Part shown: positions 1 through 9,244 of the stretch, piece after piece
Layout of the letters: each line of letters starts with the position of its first letter
Position numbering within the stretch: the first letter of the stretch is position 1
From: DATGZX01 sp035296965
Lineage (GTDB): Bacteria; Planctomycetota; Planctomycetia; Gemmatales; Gemmataceae
Assembly: GCA_035296965.1 (NCBI GenBank)
Contig: DATGZX010000394.1
Coordinates: 10,444 to 74,443, forward strand
DNA: 64,000 nt
Direction: 5' to 3'
Program-made: the position numbers and the translations under genes
Notes under the pieces: model-generated
Seen by the model: only the letters and a program-made list of their open reading frames with translations
The model's database searches: none
What the model was told of the DNA's origin: nothing

Positions 1-672
1 GCGGGCAACTACCCGTACTCGACGAGTGACAACAAATCAGGCAGCACTCTCGTTGACGGGGTCGTCTGTGATGAATTCACCACTGCGGTAAAAAATGGAA
101 CCATGACTTGTTGGCTCGATCCGGGCAAAGGTTACAGCCCCCGGCGCATACGGACCCAGCTCAGAAGCGGAGTCACCGAGCAGCTTGACGTGTGTTATCG
201 CCAGGAGGAGACCTGCGGATGGGTTCCAACCTCCTGGACCCACAAGCAAATTGGGCGTGACGGGACCGTTCTCATCACGATGCAGGTGAATGTTGTTTCC
301 ATGCGGCTCAATGTCCCGCAGGAAGCTCAGCTGTTCGACATCACGTTGCCACCGCAAACGGGCGTTAATGATTACACAAAGGGCGCTGCGCCGGCGTATT
401 TCATCGTGGAGAACGACGGCAGCAAGCGTGCCTATTCGCCTTTCCAGCCGCCCGACCTCAAGACGAAGGTTGCTACTGGGCTGCGCGCCGTGGCCAGGAA
501 CGCCGCTGTGTTGGCCACCCCGTCGGTGACAGAGCTTCACTGGTACGAAGAGCACAAACGGCTGATGGCTGGTATTCTGAGCATGGCGCTGGCGCTACTC
601 GGCCTCCTGTATCTCTTGAAGAGACATCGAACGAGCGCGGTTTGGAAGAAAACCCGCCGCGCGAGGGATTAG
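1..672 (+). CDS. C-terminal part of a hypothetical protein with a C-terminal membrane anchor (5' truncated by window)
   Basis: The reading frame is open from base 1, so the gene starts outside the window; the visible part encodes 223 residues ending at the TAG at 670-672. An internal ATG at 103 would give 189 residues, but the upstream codons look equally coding. Near the C-terminus a hydrophobic stretch of roughly 18 residues (bases about 567-618) is followed by a Lys/Arg-rich tail, the pattern of a single membrane anchor with a short cytoplasmic end. Most of the visible chain would therefore lie outside the cytoplasm. I do not recognise the family. Confidence 0.6.
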   Translation, partial: AGNYPYSTSDNKSGSTLVDGVVCDEFTTAVKNGTMTCWLDPGKGYSPRRIRTQLRSGVTEQLDVCYRQEETCGWVPTSWTHKQIGRDGTVLITMQVNVVSMRLNVPQEAQLFDITLPPQTGVNDYTKGAAPAYFIVENDGSKRAYSPFQPPDLKTKVATGLRAVARNAAVLATPSVTELHWYEEHKRLMAGILSMALALLGLLYLLKRHRTSAVWKKTRRARD

Positions 673-766
673 TGCTCCTCTTCAATTGGGCTGGAGTCGA
701 TCCGGTGCTATACTGAGCCGAATTTGAAACCTACGCGCTAGAGCGCCAGGTCGGAGTAGATGGATC

Positions 767-2596
767 ATGGGCCAACGCCTCGCAAATCGTTCAGCGCTGT
801 CACTGCTCGCAGGGTTGGGGCTATTCACCTCTTGCTGCGCTGTTCGCGCCGCTGAGCCGCAGCGCCCCAACATCATCCTTATCCTGATCGACGACATGGG
901 CGCTCACGATCTGGGCTGTTACGGCAGCAAGTTTTACCGCACGCCGAACATCGATCGACTGGCCGAGCGCGGCATGAAATTCACCGACGCCTATACCGCG
1001 TGCTCGGTCTGCTCGCCCACGCGGGCGTCGATCCTCACCGGCAGGTATCCGCCTCGCTATAACTTGACGGACTTCTTGCCCGGCAGGTCCGACCGGCCGG
1101 ATCAGAAGCTCTTGCGGCCGGTGATCAACCAGCACTTGCCGCTCGAGGAAACGACGCTTGCGGAGGCGCTCAAGTCGGCAGGTTACACCACGGGGCACCT
1201 TGGCAAATGGCACCTGGGCGGCGAGGGTTTCGGCCCAAAGCAGCGCGGGTTCGACGTGAGCATCGGTGGCGATCAATCCGGCTCGCCGGCTAGCTGGTTT
1301 GCGCCGTTCGCAAACAGCAAGGGCAAGTTCATGCCGGGATTGGAACAGGCTCCCAAAGAGGAATACCTGACCGACCGTCTGACCGCGGAGGCGGAGAAAT
1401 TCATCGAACAGAATCGTGCCCGGCCATTTTTCCTCTACCTGGCGCATTACACGGTGCACATCCCGCTGAAGGCGAAGGCACAGATGATCGCCCACTATCA
1501 CGGTAACGGTAAGCCGGGCGAACAGAACAACACCGTTTACGCCGCCATGATCGAAAGCCTGGACGACGGCGTCGGCCGGTTGATCCAAAAGCTAAAGAGC
1601 CTGGGACTATCAGAGCGGACCGTCCTGATCTTCACTTCCGACAACGGCGGCCTGAGCGTCTTCGAAGGCCCCGACACCCCTGCAACGATCAACACGCCGC
1701 TGCGCGAGGGCAAAGGCTACCTCTACGAGGGAGGTATCCGCGTTCCCTTGATCGTCAGCTGGCCTGGCGTGACACATGCTGGCCGGGTGTGCAGCGTGCC
1801 GGTCTGCAGCATCGATTACTTTCCGACGATTGCCGAGATGTGCGGCTTGAAGAACACGCCGGCAGTCGATGGCGTCAGCCTGGTGCCGGTGCTCAGGGGG
1901 AGTAACGAGCTGCCGCGCGCTGCGCTCTTCTGGCACTATCCGCACTACAGCAACCAGGGTGGCAAGCCTGGCGGAGCGATCCGCGCCGGCAACTACAAAC
2001 TCATCGAATTCTACGAACAGGGCAGGCGCGAGCTGTACGACTTGAAAAAAGACGTGGGCGAAACCCGCAATCTCATCGAGGAGCAGCCAGCGCTGGCAAA
2101 GGAACTGGCTGGCAAGCTGGAAAATTGGCGACACGAGGTCGGCGCGAAAATGATGCGGCCGAACCCGGCTTACGTTCCCAATCCACAGGCGGCGGACGGC
2201 AGCGTGACTTTGCCGGCGCGCACGGCGGATATCCACGGCGTGCAACTACGCCATGAGCCCTTGCCGCACAAGAACACGCTGGGCTACTGGACGCGCGCGG
2301 AGGATTGGGCCAGCTGGGAATTCCAGCTCGCAAAACCGGGCGCCTTTTCCGTCGAAATCCTGCAAGGATGTGGCAAGGGCAGCGGCGGCAGCGAGGTCGC
2401 AGTCAGCGTCGCCGGACAAACGCTCAAGGTAACAGTCGAGGACACGGGGCATTTCCAAAACTTCAAAGCGCGGACGATCGGCACAGTGAAGATCGACCAG
2501 CCGGGACGTTACACGCTCGCGGTGAAACCGCTGGCCAAACCGGGCTTAGCGGTGATGGACCTGAGAACCGTAACGCTTAGGCCGGTTGGCAAATGA
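767..2596 (+). CDS. Secreted sulfatase (arylsulfatase A-like)
   Basis: A 609-residue formylglycine-dependent sulfatase. An N-terminal hydrophobic segment (about residues 8-28) ending in a small-residue stretch suggests Sec export. The IDDMG metal-binding segment (residues 41-45) is followed by C-S-P-T-R at 82-86; Cys82 is the residue that maturation converts to formylglycine. The His/Lys-rich GHLGKWHLGG stretch and the later TSDNGG metal site are also present. The last 120 or so residues form an extra beta-type domain seen in some planctomycete sulfatases. Family role: hydrolysis of sulfate esters on polysaccharides or other substrates; the actual substrate cannot be read from sequence. GGAG lies just upstream of the ATG. 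Confidence 0.93.
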   Translation: MGQRLANRSALSLLAGLGLFTSCCAVRAAEPQRPNIILILIDDMGAHDLGCYGSKFYRTPNIDRLAERGMKFTDAYTACSVCSPTRASILTGRYPPRYNLTDFLPGRSDRPDQKLLRPVINQHLPLEETTLAEALKSAGYTTGHLGKWHLGGEGFGPKQRGFDVSIGGDQSGSPASWFAPFANSKGKFMPGLEQAPKEEYLTDRLTAEAEKFIEQNRARPFFLYLAHYTVHIPLKAKAQMIAHYHGNGKPGEQNNTVYAAMIESLDDGVGRLIQKLKSLGLSERTVLIFTSDNGGLSVFEGPDTPATINTPLREGKGYLYEGGIRVPLIVSWPGVTHAGRVCSVPVCSIDYFPTIAEMCGLKNTPAVDGVSLVPVLRGSNELPRAALFWHYPHYSNQGGKPGGAIRAGNYKLIEFYEQGRRELYDLKKDVGETRNLIEEQPALAKELAGKLENWRHEVGAKMMRPNPAYVPNPQAADGSVTLPARTADIHGVQLRHEPLPHKNTLGYWTRAEDWASWEFQLAKPGAFSVEILQGCGKGSGGSEVAVSVAGQTLKVTVEDTGHFQNFKARTIGTVKIDQPGRYTLAVKPLAKPGLAVMDLRTVTLRPVGK

Positions 2597-2623
2597 CCGG
2601 TGTGGTTCGCGGAATTCAGCAAT

Positions 2624-3328
2624 TCACGATAGATAGGCGTCCTGGGCGGCGCGCTCGTAGGTTCCTTCCAGGTCAATGGGCACAGAAATGTCCAGTGTGA
2701 GTGGAAGGACCAGGGTGGGTAATGGAGCGTCAACCAAGAGCTTGCGCTGCCAGATCGCGAGTATGCTGCCGCCCGTGGCAGCCGGCCCGCCCACGCGGTA
2801 ACTGATAGCGAACGAAGGCGGGCAAGGCGGCCGATTGATTTTTAGCTCCTGTGCGATCTCGTCAGCAAAAGAAAAGCCCACCGGTCGCGGATGGACATCC
2901 ACCAGAAGCAGGTGAACGCCTTCCATGATATAGCCCAAATACCTGCTCAAGTAGGTCGCTCGCGCGACTGGCCGATTCTTATTACGCGGGGAGACCAGCT
3001 CAACTGCGGCTACCAGCCGTCCCTGGCGCTCAACGAGGACGGCCTTGTTTGGATCCAGAGTCGCTACGGCAATTTCCTCGTCGGGTTCTTCGCTGACTGC
3101 GGGCTGGTCCGGTGGTCCCTGCTCTGGTGCTATCTCTGAGGGACTCCATTGGCGAACCGCCACATCGGGCTTCTCGGTTGGAGCGCCAATGGCCACCGTG
3201 GGGGCAGATCCAATATAGGCGCGGTAGCCGGGAGGCAGCCTTGGCTTAATCCAGCGCAGCAGCTCCGCAATCCAAAGATGGTGGACGCCCTCCCAGCCAG
3301 CCCTGTCTGACCAATCGTGCAACGGCAT
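2624..3328 (-). CDS. DUF4058-like protein
   Basis: A 234-residue protein beginning with MPLHDW, a hallmark of one branch of the planctomycete/cyanobacterial DUF4058-type proteins. The AAVELVSPRNK segment matches the conserved core (VDVVSPSNK in the second family member at 27917). An in-frame ATG 11 codons further upstream (3361) is possible, but the family motif starts at 3328. The fold may be related to restriction-endonuclease-like domains, but no activity is established. A Pro/Glu-rich stretch sits in the middle. The gene is convergent with the sulfatase. Confidence 0.75.
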   Translation of the reverse strand: MPLHDWSDRAGWEGVHHLWIAELLRWIKPRLPPGYRAYIGSAPTVAIGAPTEKPDVAVRQWSPSEIAPEQGPPDQPAVSEEPDEEIAVATLDPNKAVLVERQGRLVAAVELVSPRNKNRPVARATYLSRYLGYIMEGVHLLLVDVHPRPVGFSFADEIAQELKINRPPCPPSFAISYRVGGPAATGGSILAIWQRKLLVDAPLPTLVLPLTLDISVPIDLEGTYERAAQDAYLS

Positions 3329-3670
3329 GGCGAGCCCATCCAAAAAGCAAGTCTGCATCAATGAGCATTCCTATTATACATTGCCTGGGAGAAGCTTTTC
3401 AGCCACTGGCTGATGTGTCTGGTCATTTATCTGTTCTGGGTAACCACCAGACTACCTCCGACGCAAGAACGCTGCCTGAATGCAAGGCGTTCGGAAAGAG
3501 CCGCGTTCCGCCTTCTCCCGGGGGCGCCGATTGGTTCGTGGATTCTCAAACTCCGAGTCAGTACACTGGCTGGAACAGCGGCGCACACGTGCTGCTATGT
3601 TCGGGAACAGCGCAGAACGTGAGTCAGGCGGCTCTCGATTTCTAAGACTCGAGACGGCTTCGAGGGAAGA
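3329..3670. other. Divergent intergenic region, no gene seen
   Basis: About 340 bp lie between the divergent DUF4058-like gene and the ThuA gene. Short overlapping open frames occur on both strands but have no ribosome binding site or recognisable product. A purine-rich GAGGGAAGA immediately before 3671 is the ribosome binding site of the ThuA gene. Promoters for both flanking genes are expected here but I could not place them. Confidence 0.4.
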
Positions 3671-4699
3671 ATGATGAGAAGACCAGGATATGCAGTCGTG
3701 CTGGCGGTAATCGCTTTTGCAAACCTGGGAGGCGGCAGGGTGCAAGGAGCGGACCCTTGGCTCATCCTCAATGGCTACGATGGGCCGGGCAAGGGCAAGC
3801 ACATCGTTTTGATTAGCGGCGATGAGGAGTACCGCTCCGAAGAAGCGTTGCCGCAACTGGCCAAGATCCTCGCCAAGCGCCATGGCTTCAAATGCACGGT
3901 CCTGTTTGCGATCAATCCCAAAGACGGGACGATCAATCCGAATCAGAGCGACAACATCCCCGGCCTGGAAGCGCTCAAGACGGCGGATTTGATGGTGATC
4001 TTCACGCGCTATCGCGATCTACCCGACGAACAAATGAAGTACATTGTCGATTACGTGCAATCGGGCAAACCGATCATTGGCATGCGCACCGCCACGCATG
4101 CGTTCAACATCAAAGCTGGCAAGACCTACGAGAAGTATTCGGCCGGCAGCAAGGAATGGGACGGGGGCTTCGGCCGACAGGTGCTCGGCGAGACCTGGAT
4201 CAGCCATCATGGCCACCACGGTCAGCAAAGCACGCGCGGCATTATTGCGCCGGGCGCGGAGAACCACCCGATTCTGCGCGGCATCAAAGACGGAGATATC
4301 TGGGCGCCGACCGACGTCTATGGCGTCCGGCTCCCCATGCCCGGAGACTGCAAGCCGCTCGTGCTGGGTCAAGTTCTCGAAGGAATGAAGCCGACTGCTC
4401 AGCCCACCACAGGCAAGCAAAACGACCCGATGATGCCGGTCGCATGGGCCAAGACCTTTACCGGCGAAGCAGGCCATCCCGCTCGCGTTTTCGCGACGAC
4501 CATGGGTGCCTCGCAAGACCTCCAGAGCGAAGGGCTCCGCCGGCTGCTGGTGAATGCTTGCTACTGGGCAGTGGGCATAGAGGACAAGATCTCGCCGACC
4601 GCGAATGTAGATATCGTAGGTGAGTACAAGTCGTTGCCTTTCCGCTTTGGAGGCTTTGCCAAGGGTCTCAAGCCTGCGGACCTTGGAATCAAGGAGTAA
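3671..4699 (+). CDS. Secreted ThuA-like domain protein
   Basis: A 342-residue protein with a signal-peptide-like N-terminus (hydrophobic residues about 8-25) and a ThuA/GATase1-like fold: HIVLISGDEEYRSEE near residue 43, then DLMVIFTRYRDLPDEQ and a GMRTATHAF segment around 140. ThuA was named for trehalose utilisation in rhizobia, and secreted ThuA proteins are common in planctomycete sugar-degradation clusters, but the reaction is not firmly known. The His-rich SHHGHHG stretch in the middle is typical. Start chosen at tandem ATGs behind GAGGGAAGA. Its 3' end overlaps the convergent Nudix gene by 11 bp. Confidence 0.85.
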   Translation: MMRRPGYAVVLAVIAFANLGGGRVQGADPWLILNGYDGPGKGKHIVLISGDEEYRSEEALPQLAKILAKRHGFKCTVLFAINPKDGTINPNQSDNIPGLEALKTADLMVIFTRYRDLPDEQMKYIVDYVQSGKPIIGMRTATHAFNIKAGKTYEKYSAGSKEWDGGFGRQVLGETWISHHGHHGQQSTRGIIAPGAENHPILRGIKDGDIWAPTDVYGVRLPMPGDCKPLVLGQVLEGMKPTAQPTTGKQNDPMMPVAWAKTFTGEAGHPARVFATTMGASQDLQSEGLRRLLVNACYWAVGIEDKISPTANVDIVGEYKSLPFRFGGFAKGLKPADLGIKE

Positions 4700-5204
4700 A
4701 AGCCAGCCGCTTGCGATACTCCGCGAACACGGCCAGGCCATCGGGGCAGAATGGATCTTGTGTGCTACGGGTGACGGCCTCTTGCAGACCGACAAATTCG
4801 CCGCGCACGATTTCTTCCGGCTGCAGGCGAAACGGACCGTCGTGACAGATTCGATAGGCCCACGAACGCACGCCTGTTGACGCGTCGGCATACTCGAAGG
4901 GAAAGAGGGGCTCGGGCGTACTTTCGATGCCGAGTTCCTCGTAAATCTCTCGCAGCGCGCCCTCAGCGAACGATTCGCCTGCCGCCAGCACGCCGCCGAC
5001 CGCCACGTCCCAGTGGGAAGGATAGACATCCTTCGTCGCCGTCCGCAGATGCACAAAGAGGTTTCCGTTCTGGTTGAAAACCAGAATATAGATACAGCGG
5101 TGCGGCAAGCGCCGCTCACGCATTTCCCGGCGCGTCACGGTGGCAATGGTGAGCCCGGCCGCATCGATGACGTCCACGAGTTCGTTGCCTGGATCAGGGT
5201 TCAT
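4689..5204 (-). CDS. Nudix hydrolase (YfcD/IDI-like)
   Basis: A 171-residue Nudix protein. The Nudix box GGVLAAGESFAEGALREIYE followed by ELGI fits the GX5EX7REUXEEXGU signature exactly. The N-terminal part (DVIDAAGLTIATVTRREMR, then HRCIYILVF) resembles the YfcD-type group related to isopentenyl-diphosphate isomerase domains. Likely hydrolyses a nucleoside-diphosphate-linked substrate in the cytoplasm; the substrate is unknown. The longer open frame extending upstream to 5687 overlaps the neighbouring membrane protein gene, so ATG 5204, preceded by AAGG, is chosen. Confidence 0.85.
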   Translation of the reverse strand: MNPDPGNELVDVIDAAGLTIATVTRREMRERRLPHRCIYILVFNQNGNLFVHLRTATKDVYPSHWDVAVGGVLAAGESFAEGALREIYEELGIESTPEPLFPFEYADASTGVRSWAYRICHDGPFRLQPEEIVRGEFVGLQEAVTRSTQDPFCPDGLAVFAEYRKRLAFTP

Positions 5205-5269
5205 TGAGCGAGCCTTGCCAACCGTGGAATCGTTCGGGGCTGTTCCCCGGGCACGCTGACAAAACAGGT

Positions 5270-6895
5270 TCACGGGTGCTTTTTGTTTATGTCCGGCTTG
5301 CCGCCCTCCGCGTTTGGCCCAAACCGTATGTGATAGCCCCCCTGCCCTGCGAATTGATCGCCGAACATCGCACGAGTTCCGTACGAAGCGAGTGCTACCG
5401 TCGCCAGCAGCGCGGCCAGGCCAACGACGGTGGTCCACATAAGCGACCTGCCGGTAATCGCTCGTTCTGCCAGGTCGGGCAGCCTCGTGGGGCGGGGCCA
5501 GAGGAGGATCAGCACCGTGCAAATCACCGCGTTCACATGGATTACACCCTCCGTGATCAAGCGCTGTTCCGCGAAGGATGGAATGGCATGCATGAGATTG
5601 CCAACCACGACCCACCACAGAAGAATGAGGTAAAGAAGCTGGCCCTTCCCCAGGGCACTTTCCGGCAACAGAGGAATGCGGGTGCACAGATGTCTCGCCA
5701 GTAAACCAATGACGGCAACAGCAAGCAGCGCGTAGCCCACATTAAACCAGTACACGGTGGCCCACCCGTACAGACGCTCGGGCACAGCATGCTGCTGGAT
5801 CCAGTTTGGAACGTCCTTGATCACATTCAAATAAGTGATCAGGAGCACGACGAATGCAACCGCAATAATTTCGGTCCAGCGTCGGGTCCGTGGCTCGTCG
5901 ACAACTCTCGGTACCCGGCGGGAAAGGAACCCCATGGCCAGCGCGATACCGATGCCGTTGATCAAGCCGTAGGTCTGCTCTAGAACGCTATGCCAATTCG
6001 TCTGCCAGGATCCTCCCCCGAACAGCTCGGTTAAGACCAGAGGAAGGTACTTCACCTCCGCAAGCTTGAAGAACGTTGCAGCCGCGAAACCGAAGCCGCC
6101 AACAAAGCCGGCAATCAGCATCGCCTGAACGACAGGCAGCATGCGTTGGCGCATAAAGAAGAGGAGTGTACCCGCCGTCATGCCGAGCGCGCCCACCCAG
6201 TTGTCGCCGCGCGGCGGCGTCATGCGGAATTCAATGCCGAGCACGTCCACCATGAACACCATGAACAGAAAGGCTGCCCACCAGCCGATGGTCATGTGCA
6301 GGATGAGCGAAGTTCCCCAGCAGACCCGGCGCCGGATCGCTGCCAGGAGCAAGACCGCAACAAGTGCGGTGAGTACAGCCAACCAGGAAGTGTCGTACCA
6401 GTACAACTTACTCAGATGGCGTTTGTCGCCATAGCCCGCGTGATCGATGAGCGGGATCACCAGATCCTTGACGTACCAGGTGGCACATACCGTCAAAACG
6501 GGAACGAACAGGCTCGTCAATCGCTCGCGATCCAGGCAGGCAGGCAGTGCCGTGCCGGCGCCTCCCAGGGCAGCCCACAGGAAGCCAATGAGGAACAAGC
6601 AAGCGTAGCCGTAGGCTTGAGTAGGAAGGTGGCCCGAATGGGTATAGCTGATAACCATCATGTACGAAATGGAACCGCCGAATGACCAGCCGAGTGCACC
6701 AAACATGCCGAAATAACCGACGCGCGGCCACCAATCATCGCGTCCCGAGATAAGGACAGCCGCGATGGCAGTGAGCGCGCCCGGAATCATGGCGCCATAC
6801 TCGTGCCCGAAATTGCCCCGTATGCCCCAACCGATGCTCAGTGACAGCGCGCAGAGAATGATCATCCGGAAGAGTGGCAACTTGGCGGTCGGCAT
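5270..6895 (-). CDS. Multi-pass membrane protein, unknown function
   Basis: A 541-residue, very hydrophobic protein with roughly 12 or more membrane segments. It starts with a short polar N-terminus and a first helix ending in a Gly/His-rich IGWGIRGNFGHEYGAMIPG segment, which looks functionally constrained. Several charged or aromatic loops (DWWPRVGYF, GDNWVGALG) and repeated small-residue helices suggest a transporter or membrane enzyme. The C-terminal tail is hydrophilic. I cannot name a family; similar proteins of unknown function occur near DUF1501/DUF1553 genes in planctomycetes. It lies about 40 bp downstream of the DUF1501 gene on the same strand, so co-transcription is likely. Confidence 0.7.
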   Translation of the reverse strand: MPTAKLPLFRMIILCALSLSIGWGIRGNFGHEYGAMIPGALTAIAAVLISGRDDWWPRVGYFGMFGALGWSFGGSISYMMVISYTHSGHLPTQAYGYACLFLIGFLWAALGGAGTALPACLDRERLTSLFVPVLTVCATWYVKDLVIPLIDHAGYGDKRHLSKLYWYDTSWLAVLTALVAVLLLAAIRRRVCWGTSLILHMTIGWWAAFLFMVFMVDVLGIEFRMTPPRGDNWVGALGMTAGTLLFFMRQRMLPVVQAMLIAGFVGGFGFAAATFFKLAEVKYLPLVLTELFGGGSWQTNWHSVLEQTYGLINGIGIALAMGFLSRRVPRVVDEPRTRRWTEIIAVAFVVLLITYLNVIKDVPNWIQQHAVPERLYGWATVYWFNVGYALLAVAVIGLLARHLCTRIPLLPESALGKGQLLYLILLWWVVVGNLMHAIPSFAEQRLITEGVIHVNAVICTVLILLWPRPTRLPDLAERAITGRSLMWTTVVGLAALLATVALASYGTRAMFGDQFAGQGGYHIRFGPNAEGGKPDINKKHP

Positions 6896-6937
6896 GAGTG
6901 CCTTTCGATGGGCGGCGCGAAAACGGGTGTGTGGGCC

Positions 6938-8398
6938 CTATGCCAGAATCCCCTTCACCGGTCCGTGCTCCTCCACGCCGGTCAGTCGCATATCCAGACC
7001 CTGCACTTTGTAAGTGAGCCGTTTGTGGTCGATGCCCAGGCAGTGCAAGATCGTGGCGTTCATATCGTGGATGTGGATGGGGTTTTCGATGATGTTGTAA
7101 CAGAAATCGTCCGTTTTGCCGTAGACGATGCCTGGCTTGATGCCGCCGCCGGCCATCCACATGGTGAAGCAGCGCGGATGGTGGTCGCGGCCGTAGGTCT
7201 CTCTGGTAAGGCCCCCCTGACAGTAGATCGTGCGACCGAATTCGCCGCCCCAGATCACAAGCGTATCTTCCAGGAGGCCGCGCTGCTTGAGGTCCGTGAT
7301 CAAGGCGTAGCAGGCCTGGTCCACATCCCTGCACTGGTTCGGCAGATCCACGGTTAGATTGAAGTGCTGGTCCCAGCCGCGGTGGAAAATCTGGGTGAAG
7401 CGGACGCCGCGCTCAGCCAGGCGTCGTGCGAGCAGGCAGCTCGCGGCAAACGTGCCGGGCTTGTGCACGTCGGGGCCGTACATGTCGAGGATATGCTTGG
7501 GTTCCTTCGACAGGTCGGTCAGCTCCGGAACCGACGTTTGCATGCGGAAGGCCATTTCGTACTGGGCGATGCGCGCCTGGGTCTCCGGGTCGGCGACCTC
7601 GTCGTATTCCTTTTGATTCAGATGGGCCAACGAGTCGAGCATCCGGCGACGCATGTGCGCGTCTACTCCCGGGGGATTGGAGAGGAACAGGACAGGGTCG
7701 CCCTTGGACCTGAGCGCCACGCCCTGGTATTTGCTCGGAAGGAAGCCGGAGCCCCACAAGCGATTGTAGATCGCCTGCGCCTCCTTGCGGCCAGTCCACG
7801 ACGCAGTCATGACGATGAACGCGGGCAAGTTTTCATTCATTGTGCCCAGCCCGTAGCTGAGCCAGGCGCCCAGGCTGGCGCGGCCGGGCAGTTGATGGCC
7901 CGTGCAAATGTAAGTGACAGCCGGGTCGTGGTTGATTGCCTCGGTCCAAACCGTTCGGATGATGGCCAGTTCGTCGACCATCTTCGCCGTCCAGGGCATC
8001 AATTCGCTCACCCAGGCGCCGGCCTTGCCGTATTGCTTGAACTTGTACTTGGAAGGTGCAACGGGAAAGCGCGTCTGGCCGCTGGTCATGGTCGTCAAGC
8101 GCTGCCCGGCGCGCACCGACTCGGGCAGGTCCTTGTCGAACATGGCGTCCATCTTGGGCTTGTAGTCGAACAGGTCCATTTGCGATGGGCCTTCGTTCAT
8201 GAACAGGTAGATGGCCCGCTTTGCCTTGGGGGCAAAGTGCGGCAGATTCGGCAAGCCGCCGGTGGCATGCATGGGCGGAGCGGCGTGCAACCAGCCGGGG
8301 GCAAGGGACGCGAGTGCCGCACCTCCCAGGCCCAGGGCGCTGCGGCCAAAGAAGTGGCGACGGGTCATCAGTTGGATTTGTTCTTGGAATGGGTTCAT
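6938..8398 (-). CDS. DUF1501 protein with Tat signal
   Basis: A 486-residue DUF1501 protein (alkaline-phosphatase-like superfamily). The N-terminus carries an RRHFFGRSALGLGGAALA stretch, a twin-arginine export signal. Later motifs include FMNEGPSQMDLFDYKP, a GWDQHFNL segment and GGEFGRT, plus a DHHPRCFTMWMAGGG segment, all in DUF1501 order. Families of this type are usually paired with a DUF1549/DUF1553 cytochrome-like protein; here that partner lies at 9957-13124 but is separated by four small genes. The upstream nucleotidyltransferase gene stops 15 bp before this start (or overlaps an alternative ATG at 8416 by 4 bp), so the genes are probably one transcript. Confidence 0.88.
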   Translation of the reverse strand: MNPFQEQIQLMTRRHFFGRSALGLGGAALASLAPGWLHAAPPMHATGGLPNLPHFAPKAKRAIYLFMNEGPSQMDLFDYKPKMDAMFDKDLPESVRAGQRLTTMTSGQTRFPVAPSKYKFKQYGKAGAWVSELMPWTAKMVDELAIIRTVWTEAINHDPAVTYICTGHQLPGRASLGAWLSYGLGTMNENLPAFIVMTASWTGRKEAQAIYNRLWGSGFLPSKYQGVALRSKGDPVLFLSNPPGVDAHMRRRMLDSLAHLNQKEYDEVADPETQARIAQYEMAFRMQTSVPELTDLSKEPKHILDMYGPDVHKPGTFAASCLLARRLAERGVRFTQIFHRGWDQHFNLTVDLPNQCRDVDQACYALITDLKQRGLLEDTLVIWGGEFGRTIYCQGGLTRETYGRDHHPRCFTMWMAGGGIKPGIVYGKTDDFCYNIIENPIHIHDMNATILHCLGIDHKRLTYKVQGLDMRLTGVEEHGPVKGILA

Positions 8399-8412
8399 GG
8401 CGTCTCTTTCCC

Positions 8413-9000
8413 TCATTCTCTCGACGACTCGTCCTGAGAACCGGTTCGCTGCCGGATCTCTTCCAAACGCGGCAAAGGATCAGCGCCTGTTTGTAAGTCG
8501 CGTAGCATCGTCAATTCTCGAATGATCAAGTCCCAGTCAAGATGGCCAGTTTGTCTTTCCACGATCCCGCGCACGTCGACCCAGTCCTGGTCGCGCCCCG
8601 CAAACGCTTTCAGAATGACAAGGTCCTCGGCGGAAGCAGTTACCAACATCGTTCCCGGTTCAAACGCAAAAGGCGTTGCTCGGTCGATCACTTGTTCTTC
8701 AAAAGGAAACCCCGCCAGTGCTATGTCCAGGGGAACCCCGTTGCTGGCCGTGCAAAGAACCACGCGGTTCTGAATCGCAAAGGCTCGAGCATCGAGAATC
8801 CGGCCGGAGAAGTGCGTCAGCAATGCATCAGCGAATTCCTGCTCCTTGCCGAATCCAGCCAACAGACTGAAATCAACGTCCTGAGTGACTCGCGGAATCC
8901 CCCAGCGAACGACAGCGAGACCGCCAATGATGCAATAGCGCCATCCCTTACTCCGGAAAACTTGCTCAGCTTCCCAAGCGGCGGCGTAGAGACCATTCAT
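8413..9000 (-). CDS. Nucleotidyltransferase of AbiEii/MNT type, probable toxin-antitoxin component
   Basis: A 195-residue protein. The motif GGLAVVRWG followed by TQDVDFSL (about residues 26-46) is the G-G/A...D-x-D signature of small nucleotidyltransferase-fold proteins such as AbiEii or MNT. The rest (a SAEDLVILKAFAGRDQDWVD segment) matches that family, where it precedes the helical tail. Such proteins act as toxins or antitoxins that add nucleotides to RNA or protein targets; which role applies here is not visible. It overlaps the small upstream gene by 4 bp (ATGA), the classic two-gene arrangement. Confidence 0.8.
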   Translation of the reverse strand: MNGLYAAAWEAEQVFRSKGWRYCIIGGLAVVRWGIPRVTQDVDFSLLAGFGKEQEFADALLTHFSGRILDARAFAIQNRVVLCTASNGVPLDIALAGFPFEEQVIDRATPFAFEPGTMLVTASAEDLVILKAFAGRDQDWVDVRGIVERQTGHLDWDLIIRELTMLRDLQTGADPLPRLEEIRQRTGSQDESSRE

Positions 9001-9209
9001 CGCTTCAATCTCGCCAACCTGCGTTGGAGCTCGACCAAGCCGCTGGTGTTGCGAGGCACTGCGCGATCAACCCCCAGCTGTAGCAACGCATCGATGAGTG
9101 GCCGTTGTTCTTCGTAATTGAGGTTGCGGAGCTCACGAATACGGACCTTCTCCAACTCGGGACCGACCCGTTTCCAATGCTCAACCCACTCTTTGCTAAT
9201 GCTCGCCAC
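8997..9209 (-). CDS. Small partner of the nucleotidyltransferase, putative antitoxin
   Basis: A 70-residue, charged, helical protein (WKRVGPELEKVRIRELRNL near the start; ends in RRLARLKR). It overlaps the nucleotidyltransferase start by 4 bp, so translation is probably coupled. GTG at 9209 has GGGAG about five bases upstream; a TTG at 9221 would add four residues. I recognise no named domain; the antitoxin role is inferred only from gene order, size and charge. Confidence 0.6.
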   Translation of the reverse strand: MASISKEWVEHWKRVGPELEKVRIRELRNLNYEEQRPLIDALLQLGVDRAVPRNTSGLVELQRRLARLKR

Positions 9210-9244
9210 GGGCGCTCCCAAGGTTGCTATATTGCGAATCGAAT

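Noticed and set aside
37..555. 172-residue open frame on the minus strand
   Set aside because: Lies entirely opposite the open, product-like plus-strand frame that continues from outside the window; no ribosome binding site or motif.
821..1588. 255-residue minus-strand frame inside the sulfatase gene
   Set aside because: Sulfatase motifs in the plus frame are unambiguous, and the antisense product is low-complexity Arg/Ala/Val-rich as expected of a GC-rich shadow.
3361..3645. 94-residue plus-strand frame between DUF4058-like and ThuA genes
   Set aside because: No ribosome binding site, no recognisable motif; overlapped by equally plausible frames on both strands.
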